From assembly GCA_038240875.1 (NCBI GenBank), contig JBBRGG010000108.1, forward strand, positions 1-11,604: a stretch of DNA of 11,604 nt, in the 5' to 3' direction. Origin of the DNA: JBBRGG01 sp038240875 (GTDB taxonomy: Bacteria > Planctomycetota > Phycisphaerae > Phycisphaerales > UBA1924). This document shows, piece by piece, positions 1-7,330 of the stretch (within the stretch, counting starts at the first letter, position 1; each line of letters begins with the position of its first letter). The position numbers were made by a program, and so were the translations under genes. The notes beneath the pieces are model-generated. The model worked only from the letters and a program-made list of their open reading frames with translations. It ran no database searches and was not told the DNA's origin.

Positions 1-1838
1 GCGAGGATCGGCTCGCCACTCTCCAGCGCAAGCAGCGCGTCATACGAACCCGCTGGCCCGCGCAATGTCGTAATCTTGTAAATCGCCACAGGCCGTACCA
101 GTTCGGGTAATTCCGCCGCCAGCATCGACAGCAAAGCACTCCCGCTGCTCGTCGAAACCGCAAAGCGCGCTGCCAGGCTTTCGCTTCCTACATCAACCCC
201 ACCGGCTTGCCCCTCCCCAAAGCTCTTTGGCACAGGATCAATCGTCGTTCGCAAGTCAAACGCACTCGCCATCGAATTCGTCCACGCCGGGTCCGCTTCC
301 TTCGAAGGCGGCGACACCAACACCATCGCCCCAGCATTCGCCGCCGCTCGCACCGCCGCCCAAGCCTGCGTCGGCAATCCATCCGGCGAAGGGATCAAGA
401 TCGCATCCATCCCCCGCAGCGCCGCTCCGCCACTCGTCAGCTCACGCGCCGGGTCAATCACCGTCAGCCGCACATCACCCGTCGCGCGCCTGGGCGCGAG
501 AGGATCATCCACCGGCGCACTCGCGAGCGAAAGCCAATCCGCCGCAGTGAAATCCGAAACATTTCGCGCCTGCCCAAGAGGCCCATTCCACAGCAGCGCA
601 ACATCAATTGTTGATCGTGCTTCGACCGCCACCCGCGCGATGTCATCACGCCTAAGCGCATCTTGATCAACGCTCGCTTCAATCACAATGGGCCTGAGCG
701 TACCTCGCGCATCGGCGCGCTGTATCGGCACTTCAACCGTGCCCAGCCCGGTCGCGGTCTGTTGCCCTGGTGCAAACTTCGCGTCGACAACCACTCCCTT
801 TGCTGCTCTCTCCGACGCGTTCGCGCCTATTGCAGTGCTTAATTCAGCAGTGCTTGATTCAGCCGCATCCTTCTCATCGCCGCTCGCAACCAGCGCTTTG
901 ATCCTCACCCGCGCCGTGAACGCCTCATCCTGAAATGGCCCGCTTCGCGACAGCGTCACCCGCACCGGAATCGTCCGTGCTTCACCCACCACAATTGTCC
1001 GCAGCGCCTCAACGCTCGTGACCGCAACATTGTCCAGCATCGTTTGCGTCGGCGAGCGAACAATCACTCGCGCGTTGCCCAAGCTCGCCAGCGTCTGCTC
1101 GGGCGAGATTGTCCCCGCTCGAAACTCACTGATAAAGACCACGCTCGACGTGTTTGTGTTCCTTGCTTCAACTCCTGTACTCGGCATACCACCCGCGCCA
1201 CCCGCACCATCTGCGCCAACTGCACCACCTACGCCAGCTCTTGCCCCAACTCCTGCCCGCAAACCCTGACCCATGTCTCTGCGAATCAACTCAATAGCGC
1301 CCGCAACATCCGCCCGCGAATCTGTCGCCGTCATGTCCACCAACAACCCGCGCACCACCGACACCTCGCTCGTCGGCGGCATGACAATCCCTCGCGCCGG
1401 CCCCGCCAACCCGATCAGCGCCACTCGATCTCCTCTAGCTGGCTGCAGATCTTCCAACAATGCCAACGCCCGCGTTCGCGACGCATCCAGCGCGCTCGCG
1501 CCACCACTCGCCGCGCCTACCGCAGCCGACGCCGTCAACGAATCATCCACCACCAAGTACACCGTCTTTGGCCCGCTCGACCCCCGCAAACTCGCCGAAT
1601 CCAATATCGGCTTGCCAATTGCCATCGCCAGTAGCGCCACGATTAAGCATCGGCACGCGAGCAGCAACATCTGCTCAAGCCGCATCCGCCGCCGCTGCTG
1701 TTGATATGCCTCGATGACAAACCGCATCGCGCCAAACGAAATCGGCTTGCGCCGCCTTCGTAGCAAAATGTGAATCAAAATCGGAATCGCGACGCACGCG
1801 AGCCCGACGCCAGCGAGAATGGGGTTGATAAAGTTCAA
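1..1838 (-). CDS. BatA-like membrane protein with degenerate VWA domain (C-terminus beyond left edge)
   Basis: About 612 codons read without a stop from a TTG at 1838 to the left edge, so the C-terminus is missing. The first residues (NFINPILAG, then AIPILIHILLRRRRKPISFG) are the classic BatA N-terminal signature: a first membrane helix at about residues 4-26, a basic cytoplasmic loop, and a second helix at about 55-75. A VWA-like domain follows. Its metal site is D98-D-S100-L-T102, so DxSxT instead of DxSxS, and metal binding may be altered. A Gly/Ala-rich linker lies near residues 194-219. The later region (IDAILIPSP, AGAMVLVSPP) resembles the glutamine-amidotransferase-like fold often found in such proteins. 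The in-frame TGA at 1848-1850 leaves only two TTG codons as start; 1838 has the better ribosome-site spacing. These proteins usually work with DUF58 and MoxR proteins at the membrane. The exact function is unknown. Confidence 0.87.
   Translation of the reverse strand, partial: MNFINPILAGVGLACVAIPILIHILLRRRRKPISFGAMRFVIEAYQQQRRRMRLEQMLLLACRCLIVALLAMAIGKPILDSASLRGSSGPKTVYLVVDDSLTASAAVGAASGGASALDASRTRALALLEDLQPARGDRVALIGLAGPARGIVMPPTSEVSVVRGLLVDMTATDSRADVAGAIELIRRDMGQGLRAGVGARAGVGGAVGADGAGGAGGMPSTGVEARNTNTSSVVFISEFRAGTISPEQTLASLGNARVIVRSPTQTMLDNVAVTSVEALRTIVVGEARTIPVRVTLSRSGPFQDEAFTARVRIKALVASGDEKDAAESSTAELSTAIGANASERAAKGVVVDAKFAPGQQTATGLGTVEVPIQRADARGTLRPIVIEASVDQDALRRDDIARVAVEARSTIDVALLWNGPLGQARNVSDFTAADWLSLASAPVDDPLAPRRATGDVRLTVIDPARELTSGGAALRGMDAILIPSPDGLPTQAWAAVRAAANAGAMVLVSPPSKEADPAWTNSMASAFDLRTTIDPVPKSFGEGQAGGVDVGSESLAARFAVSTSSGSALLSMLAAELPELVRPVAIYKITTLRGPAGSYDALLALESGEPIL
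834..863 (-). repeat. 15-bp tandem duplication inside the BatA-like gene
   Basis: Two adjacent 15-bp copies (834-848 and 849-863) differ at one base. They are in frame and encode a duplicated five-residue block (AESST / AELST) in a variable linker of the membrane protein. This looks like slippage or a local duplication tolerated in a loop. Confidence 0.75.
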
Positions 1839-1843
1839 CAAGA

Positions 1844-1849
1844 CCTCTC
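1844..1849 (-). promoter_or_regulatory. Shine-Dalgarno site deciding the TTG start of the BatA-like gene
   Basis: On the minus strand GAGAGG is followed by five bases and then TTG at 1838. The alternative TTG at 1841 would leave only two bases. No ATG or GTG is available between the in-frame stop and the conserved N-terminal residues, so a TTG start is needed. Confidence 0.6.
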
Positions 1850-1871
1850 AATGACGTGACTCGTGCACACT

Positions 1872-1932
1872 CTGCCAACACACCGCCAACACATCCCACG
1901 TACCCACGTACCTTTTTACCCGCGACCTTTTT
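1872..1932. repeat. Three consecutive short direct repeats in the DUF58/BatA spacer
   Basis: The 117-bp spacer 1839-1955 has three direct duplications in a row on the plus strand: an 11-bp unit at 1872-1882 and 1883-1893 (one mismatch), the 8-bp unit CCCACGTA at 1895-1902 and 1903-1910, and ACCTTTTT at 1910-1917 and 1925-1932 (15-bp period). Apart from the BatA ribosome site and these repeats I see no gene, hairpin or terminator in the spacer. Confidence 0.7.
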
Positions 1933-1955
1933 GCTAGTACAACTGGCTCTTCTAA

Positions 1956-3182
1956 TCAGCCATACGAACTCTTCTTCATCATCGCATTCCGGCGCGCTAC
2001 AAACGCAGCCAAAGGCGGCCCCAACCAGTCGTGCGTCCCCACCTTCTGGAAGTCAAACCCAGATGCTCGCACCGCCTTCTCCAGCGCCGCCCGATGCGCA
2101 TCAAACGCCGCCAAATACGCCCTGCGCAGCGCCCTTGGATCTACCCGCAGCATCGCCTCTCCCTCCATCCCGACAAACGGCGCGGCATCCGAAAACCCAA
2201 ACGTCTCTTCCATCTTGTCCACAACCTGGAAAATCATCGCGTCATGCCCCGCATGCCGAACTCGCGCCAACACGTCCTTGATCTCTTGAGGCTCGGTATA
2301 AAAATCGCTCACCAGCGCGAGCAAACATTTGTTCGTCAGCTTCGACAAAGTCTGGTCCACGGCTCGGGCAAACCTCGTTCCCCGCCCCTTCTGCACCGGA
2401 TCAACCGGATGCGTCGCTAGCGCACCAATGATCTGCCGCCACGTCCCCTGGCTGCTCGACCGCTTCAGCATCGCGCGAATCTCATCAGCGAAAATAATCA
2501 GTCCCGTGCGATCACCTTGCTTGAGCGTGATATACGCGAGTGCCGCCGCAAGCGCGGTCGCATGGTCGTACTTGCTCCACTCCAGTCGCCCGTCCAAACT
2601 CTTCTCAATTCCCTGCCCCGACGCATCCGTGAACGAGCGCGATCCATACATCATCGATCCCGAGCTATCCACCAAAATCACAAGATCAAGCGTGGTTTCC
2701 TGCTGATACTGCTTGATCTGCAGCTTGTCCGTCCGCGCGAAAACCTTCCAGTCCAAGTGCCGAAGATCATCCCCAGGTACATACTGCCGATGCTGCGCGA
2801 ATTCAACCGAATAACCTTGATAAGGCGAGCGATGCTGCCCGCTCGACAACCCCTCGATGATCATCTTCGCACGCAATTCAAACGAACCCAGCTTCGCCAG
2901 CGTCTGCGGGTGCAAGTACAAACTTGGATCAACCTCAGGCGGCCTATCGCTCGTGCGTTGATCGGTTGCTTTGCGACGATCGCGTTCTTCTCGCCGTTCC
3001 TGGCCAATGCGAGCTTCGGCTGGTCGTGCAGAATCCGAGCGAGCCTGTTCTTCGCGCGACGTATCTGCGAGCGCCGTATCTGCGCGCGCCGTATCTATGC
3101 GCGCCGTATCTGCGCGCGACTCAACATCCTGCGCATCGTTCGCGCTCGCCGCATCATCATTCATCCGTGGTTCATTTGGCAT
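1956..3182 (-). CDS. DUF58 protein with VWA-type metal site and repetitive N-terminal extension
   Basis: About 408 residues from the ATG at 3182. A TTG three codons upstream (3191) is possible but sits almost on top of the only GGAAA purine run, so I prefer the ATG. The conserved part starts near residue 88. It has the DUF58 signature DDLRHLDWKVFARTD at about 138-152 and a complete MIDAS, D-S-S-G-S-M, at about 172-177. The C-terminal region includes THDWLGPPL, as DUF58 proteins commonly have. DUF58 proteins usually act with MoxR ATPases and BatA/BatB-type membrane proteins; the molecular role is poorly known. The first roughly 85 residues are an added hydrophilic segment rich in Arg, Ala, Asp and Thr, with four five-residue repeats. 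No signal peptide or membrane helix is seen, so it is probably cytoplasmic. It lies 72 bp after carB and 117 bp before the BatA-like gene, on the same strand. Confidence 0.92.
   Translation of the reverse strand: MPNEPRMNDDAASANDAQDVESRADTARIDTARADTALADTSREEQARSDSARPAEARIGQERREERDRRKATDQRTSDRPPEVDPSLYLHPQTLAKLGSFELRAKMIIEGLSSGQHRSPYQGYSVEFAQHRQYVPGDDLRHLDWKVFARTDKLQIKQYQQETTLDLVILVDSSGSMMYGSRSFTDASGQGIEKSLDGRLEWSKYDHATALAAALAYITLKQGDRTGLIIFADEIRAMLKRSSSQGTWRQIIGALATHPVDPVQKGRGTRFARAVDQTLSKLTNKCLLALVSDFYTEPQEIKDVLARVRHAGHDAMIFQVVDKMEETFGFSDAAPFVGMEGEAMLRVDPRALRRAYLAAFDAHRAALEKAVRASGFDFQKVGTHDWLGPPLAAFVARRNAMMKKSSYG
3060..3119 (-). repeat. Four 15-bp tandem repeats in the DUF58 N-terminal extension
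   Basis: Units at 3060-3074, 3075-3089, 3090-3104 and 3105-3119 follow the plus-strand consensus CGTATCTGCGCGCGC with one to two changes each. They are in frame and encode RADTA, RIDTA, RADTA, LADTS-type pentapeptides. A copy-number change would keep the reading frame. Confidence 0.85.
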
Positions 3183-3254
3183 GTCGCTCAATTTCCATCG
3201 TAGTGACTGCTACTTCTACACGCACGCCCAAGTATTCAACCACAACCCATCTAC

Positions 3255-6200
3255 TCACACGCGCGCAGGCACCCTCACCAAGGCGACCTCCATCAACGCT
3301 TCGTCCTTCGCGTGCAACTCCTTGAAATCCTGCAGCGCGTTCACGCTCCATCCACTTGTCCGTATCGCCTCAATCGCCCGCGCCGCCGCTAACGCCGCCG
3401 TCGCCGTCGAAATCATTGGCGTGTTAAGCCGCACCGCCGTCGCGCGAATCTTTCCTTCGTCCGTCTGCCAACCCGTCCGCGTCGGCGTGTTGATAATCAA
3501 CCCAACCTCCCTGTTGTGCAGCAAATCCAGCACATTTGGTCTTGCCCCCGCCGCAATCTTCTGCAGACGCCGCGACTCAACGCCATGCTTCGCGAGGTGT
3601 TCGCCCGTGCCGTCGGTGGCAAAGATCGTGTATCCCATCCGCGAAAGCGTCGCCGCCGCCTCGACCACCTGATCTCGATCGTGCTCGCGCACCGAAATAA
3701 ACACGCCACAAGGCTGCGTCGGCAGCGCACACCCTGCGCCCATCTGGCTCTTGGCATACGCAATCGACAAATCACGATCAATCCCCATCACTTCGCCTGT
3801 CGAACGCATCTCCGGCCCAAGCACCACATCAACCCCCGGGAACTTGTTAAAGGGAAAGACCGATTCCTTCACCGCGTAATACGAAGGCGTTCCCGTTCCG
3901 CTTCTTCGCGCCGTGTACTGATCATCGCGCGGCGCGTTGGCCTCGTCCAGCGTCGCCCCCATCATCACCTTCGCCGCAATCGCAGGCCAAGGCGTGTGCG
4001 ACGCCTTGCTCACAAAGGGCACGGTCCTACTTGCTCTTGGGTTTACTTCCAAGATGTAAATCTCATGCCGAACAACGCCATCGTTGCCTCTTTCCTGCCG
4101 AACCGCAAGCTGGATATTCATGAGCCCGCGCACGCGCAGTTCCTTCGCCATCTCCTTACCAATCGCGTCGATCCGCGCGACAACATCATCAGGCAGTGAC
4201 GCCGGCGGCAGCGTGCACGCGCTGTCACCCGAGTGCACGCCCGCTTGCTCAATCTGCTCCATAATCCCCGACACAATCGCACGGCCCTTTGGGTTCAAGG
4301 CACCAGGCGTCGTGTCAAAGTCCGCCACCACATCGACGTCGACTTCGATCGCGCCATCAAGAAACTTATCAATTAAGATCGGCGCGTCGTCCAAGCCGCT
4401 AGTCTCAAGCGCCGTCGTCATGAAGTTGAGCAAAGCCTTTTCGTCGTAACAGATTTCCATCCCGCGGCCGCCCAGCACATAACTGGGCCGGATCAAGACT
4501 GGATATCCAATCCGCGCCGCCTGCTGCGCCGCTTGTTCAAGCGAATGAGCAATGCCCGCCGCGGGCCGACGTAGTTTCAGCGTTTCGAGCACCTCGTCAA
4601 ATCGCTTGCGATCTTCCGCGCGATCAATCGAATCAACACTCGTTCCAATAATCGGCACGCCCGCCGCCACCAAACCCTTCGCCAAATTCAAAGGCGTCTG
4701 CCCGCCAAACTGAACAATCGTCCCCATCACGCGGCCCGCGCTCTGGCCTTTCGCGTCCTTCGAGCCAAGCCGCTGGCCATTGAGCCGTTCGATAATGTTC
4801 AGCGTGTCTTCGAGCGTGAGTGGTTCAAAGAAGAGTAGATCGCTCGTGTCGTAATCGGTGCTGACAGTCTCGGGGTTCGAGTTGATCATCACGCTCTCAA
4901 AGCCCATTTCGCGAGCCGCGTATGCAGCATGGCAGCAGCAATAATCAAACTCGATTCCCTGTCCAATGCGGTTGGGCCCGCCGCCCAAGATCACCACCTT
5001 GGTCCGATCCGTCAGGCGAACTTCATCTTCGCCGGTGAACGCGCCGTGCGACACGTTGGCTTTGCTCGTGCCACCCGCACCGCTCACTTTGCCCACCTGC
5101 ACCGCGCCGCGTTCATAGGTCGAATAGTAATAAGGCGTGACGGCTTCAAACTCCGCCGCACACGTATCAACGAGCTTGTACACCGGCTCGATCCCCAGCT
5201 TAATTCGCCTAGCCCGCACCGCGAGAATGGTCTCGGGCGAAATGCTACCGATGTACAAGTTTGCGAGCTGCGCATCGCTATACCCAAGCTGCTTGGCCTG
5301 GAACAAAACCTCGGCGGGCACTTCTTCCAATTTCGTGTAATCGCACAACGTCTCTTCAAATCGCACCAACTGCTCGATCTGATTGAGAAAGAACGGATCA
5401 ATCCGCGTGACCCCCGCCACGCGATCAACGCTCCACCCCATCTTCATTGCGTAGCGCACGTAATACAGACGACCCTGGCTAGGCACCGCGAGCTTGCGCG
5501 TAAGTTTCTCCAGCGGGATGGGCCATTCGATGGGCTGGCCGTCCGCCGTGCGCAGGCCCGTAGGCGACGAACCGGTCCCCGGAGCCGCGCCAGGCGAAAC
5601 ATCGAGCATCAGATCACCCGCTTCGACCGCGCGCATCGCCGCGAGCCATTTGTCGTTGCGATCAAGCCCCAAACCAAACCGCTTCACGTCCATCGAACGG
5701 ATGACTTTCTGCAAGCTTTCCTTAAACGTTCGGCCAATTGCCATCGCTTCGCCCACGCTCTTCATCTGCGTCGTCAGCGTCTCATCCGCCTCGGGAAACT
5801 TCTCAAACGTCCACCGCGGCATCTTGGTCACGACGTAATCAATCGTCGGTTCAAAGCACGCGCTGGTCGTGCCGGTAATGTCGTTCTTCAGTTCATCGAG
5901 TGAATATCCAACCGCGAGCTTCGCCGCGATCTTGGCAATGGGAAAGCCGGTAGCTTTACTCGCGAGCGCGCTGCTGCGTGACACGCGCGGGTTCATTTCG
6001 ACAACGACCATTTCAAAGGGCTTGCTCCCGTCGGCATTTGGTTTCGGGTTCGGGTTCACGGCGAATTGCACATTACTGCCACCGGTTTCGACGCCGACCG
6101 CGCGCATGATCGCAAACGATGCGTCGCGCATCGCCTGGTATTCCTTGTCCGTCAGCGTGAGGATCGGCGCGACGGTGATCGAGTCGCCCGTGTGCACGCC

Positions 6201-6935
6201 CATGGGGTCGATGTTCTCGATGCCACAGACGATGATGCAGTTGTCGTTACGATCGCGGACGACTTCGAGCTCGTATTCCTTCCAGCCGATGACGGACTGA
6301 TCGACTTGTACTTGCCGGATCATCGACGCTGCCAGGCCGCGGGTGATGATGTCACGGAATTCGTCGCGGTTGTACGCGATGCCGCCGCCGCTGCCGCCGA
6401 GGGTGAAGGCGGGCCGAATGATCGCGGGCAACCCGATTTCCTTCAAGAATTCTTCGGCGTCTTCCAGCGTGTTCACGACCTTGGCCTTGGGAAGTTTGAG
6501 CCCAAGCTCTTCGCAGATAGTCTTGAATTCCTGGCGATCTTCGGCGCGGTGGATGACCTTGCGGCTCGCGCCGATCATCTCGATGCCAAACTCCGTTAGC
6601 GTGCCATTATCAAAGAGTGCGCAGGCACAGTTGAGCGCGGTCTGTCCGCCGAGGGTTGGCAATAGCGCGTCGATACGCGGGCCCAGGCCTTGTTCTTTTT
6701 CGATGATCCGCCGCACGGCTTCGGGCGTGATCGGCTCGATGTAGGTTCGATCGCTGAACTGCGGATCGGTCATGATCGTTGCCGGGTTTGAGTTGACCAG
6801 CACGATGCGATAGCCTTCTTCTTTGAGCGACTTGCACGCTTGTGTGCCCGAATAGTCAAACTCACACCCCTGCCCGATGACGATGGGGCCAGAGCCAAGG
6901 ACAAGGATCGTCTTGATGTCGGTGCGCTTTGGCAT
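3255..6935 (-). CDS. carB: Carbamoyl-phosphate synthase large subunit
   Basis: CarB uses two ATP, bicarbonate and ammonia (delivered from glutamine by CarA) to make carbamoyl phosphate for arginine and pyrimidine synthesis. The 1226-residue product starts with the canonical KTILVLGSGPIVIGQGCEFD. The first ATP-grasp half has R174-P and the glycine-rich loop FTLGGSGGG at 177-185. The oligomerisation region lies at about 430-640. The second half opens with GGGPNRIGQGIEFDYCC (N655) and has R816-PSYVLGGRG. The C-terminal MGS-like allosteric domain starts near 1070. All these parts are intact in one frame. The protein is about 150 residues longer than the usual ~1075; the extra length is in Gly/Ser/Pro-rich linkers, for example LMLDVSPGAAPGTGSS and KVSGAGGTSKAN. 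The start ATG has only a weak AAGG about 12 bases upstream, but the N-terminus fits the family exactly. No carA is visible in the window. Confidence 0.98.
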   Translation of the reverse strand: MPKRTDIKTILVLGSGPIVIGQGCEFDYSGTQACKSLKEEGYRIVLVNSNPATIMTDPQFSDRTYIEPITPEAVRRIIEKEQGLGPRIDALLPTLGGQTALNCACALFDNGTLTEFGIEMIGASRKVIHRAEDRQEFKTICEELGLKLPKAKVVNTLEDAEEFLKEIGLPAIIRPAFTLGGSGGGIAYNRDEFRDIITRGLAASMIRQVQVDQSVIGWKEYELEVVRDRNDNCIIVCGIENIDPMGVHTGDSITVAPILTLTDKEYQAMRDASFAIMRAVGVETGGSNVQFAVNPNPKPNADGSKPFEMVVVEMNPRVSRSSALASKATGFPIAKIAAKLAVGYSLDELKNDITGTTSACFEPTIDYVVTKMPRWTFEKFPEADETLTTQMKSVGEAMAIGRTFKESLQKVIRSMDVKRFGLGLDRNDKWLAAMRAVEAGDLMLDVSPGAAPGTGSSPTGLRTADGQPIEWPIPLEKLTRKLAVPSQGRLYYVRYAMKMGWSVDRVAGVTRIDPFFLNQIEQLVRFEETLCDYTKLEEVPAEVLFQAKQLGYSDAQLANLYIGSISPETILAVRARRIKLGIEPVYKLVDTCAAEFEAVTPYYYSTYERGAVQVGKVSGAGGTSKANVSHGAFTGEDEVRLTDRTKVVILGGGPNRIGQGIEFDYCCCHAAYAAREMGFESVMINSNPETVSTDYDTSDLLFFEPLTLEDTLNIIERLNGQRLGSKDAKGQSAGRVMGTIVQFGGQTPLNLAKGLVAAGVPIIGTSVDSIDRAEDRKRFDEVLETLKLRRPAAGIAHSLEQAAQQAARIGYPVLIRPSYVLGGRGMEICYDEKALLNFMTTALETSGLDDAPILIDKFLDGAIEVDVDVVADFDTTPGALNPKGRAIVSGIMEQIEQAGVHSGDSACTLPPASLPDDVVARIDAIGKEMAKELRVRGLMNIQLAVRQERGNDGVVRHEIYILEVNPRASRTVPFVSKASHTPWPAIAAKVMMGATLDEANAPRDDQYTARRSGTGTPSYYAVKESVFPFNKFPGVDVVLGPEMRSTGEVMGIDRDLSIAYAKSQMGAGCALPTQPCGVFISVREHDRDQVVEAAATLSRMGYTIFATDGTGEHLAKHGVESRRLQKIAAGARPNVLDLLHNREVGLIINTPTRTGWQTDEGKIRATAVRLNTPMISTATAALAAARAIEAIRTSGWSVNALQDFKELHAKDEALMEVALVRVPARV

Positions 6936-6974
6936 GAGGTTTGGTAGCCTTGGTTATGAGGACTCTTGAACGAT

Positions 6975-6998
6975 GACCGGTGTATTTGATAACCGGTC
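6975..6998. promoter_or_regulatory. Inverted repeat GACCGGT-N10-ACCGGTC upstream of carB
   Basis: A perfect 7-bp inverted repeat (6975-6981 and 6992-6998) with a 10-base centre lies 40-63 bp before the carB start. Each arm contains the self-complementary hexamer ACCGGT, so the hexamers are also direct repeats 16 bp apart. It could be a dimeric repressor operator at the carB promoter, or a hairpin in the carB leader RNA. The regulator is unknown. Confidence 0.4.
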
Positions 6999-7316
6999 GC
7001 AAATCTTCGTACGCGATAGTGCCGACTTCGAACCGTCCGCCGCCGCGCAAACTCGGGAACCGTACCCGCCAGAACCGCAACATCCACTCAAACAGCAAAA
7101 CGCGGCCAAACTTTCCGCCTTGCTTCCGTTGCATCATTGACCAACGCCTCTATATCCGGCACCAATCTTTCCAGAAGCCCTTTACCTGCTAACCCGCACG
7201 GCGTCCTACCCATGCTTTCATAGCTGTCCATCCAAACTCAAAAGCCCGCCGTCCGACGACTCTGCTCATATCCTTATGCTTGGTGATCTTGTTCCAGTTC
7301 GGCAGCCACTTTCTTT

Positions 7317-7323
7317 GGGAGAG
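7317..7323 (+). promoter_or_regulatory. Shine-Dalgarno site for putA
   Basis: GGGAGAG lies seven bases before the ATG at 7331. This favours that ATG over the in-frame TTG at 7280, which would add 17 residues and has no comparable purine run in front of it. Confidence 0.65.
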
Positions 7324-7330
7324 CGTCGCG

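Larger units (their letters stand above)
6936..7330. other. Divergent intergenic region between carB and putA
   Basis: These 395 bp must hold the promoters of carB (leftward) and putA (rightward). I can point to an inverted repeat at 6975-6998, three short direct copies of GAACCG at 7030, 7057 and 7072, and the putA ribosome site at 7317-7323. A poor promoter-like pair for putA (TTGCAT at 7129, TATATC at 7151, 16-bp spacing) is too weak to call. No tRNA, riboswitch or convincing small gene was recognised. Confidence 0.6.

Noticed and set aside
207..1704. Several plus-strand frames rich in Arg or Pro over the left end.
   Set aside because: They are the complement of the BatA-like gene, whose minus-strand frame is continuous and starts with a clear family signature.
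6862..7137. A 91-codon minus-strand frame upstream of and overlapping the carB start, with a purine-rich stretch before its ATG pair.
   Set aside because: It overlaps 74 bases of carB in another frame, resembles no family I recognise, and its end is forced by carB coding sequence. A short leader translation cannot be excluded but is not supported.
7129..7156. Sigma-70-like promoter for putA (TTGCAT, 16 bp, TATATC).
   Set aside because: Only about half of the consensus positions match, which is expected by chance in a 395-bp region.
7280..7330. TTG start for putA at 7280.
   Set aside because: The ATG at 7331 has a GGGAGAG site at proper spacing; the extra 17 residues have no known counterpart in the family.
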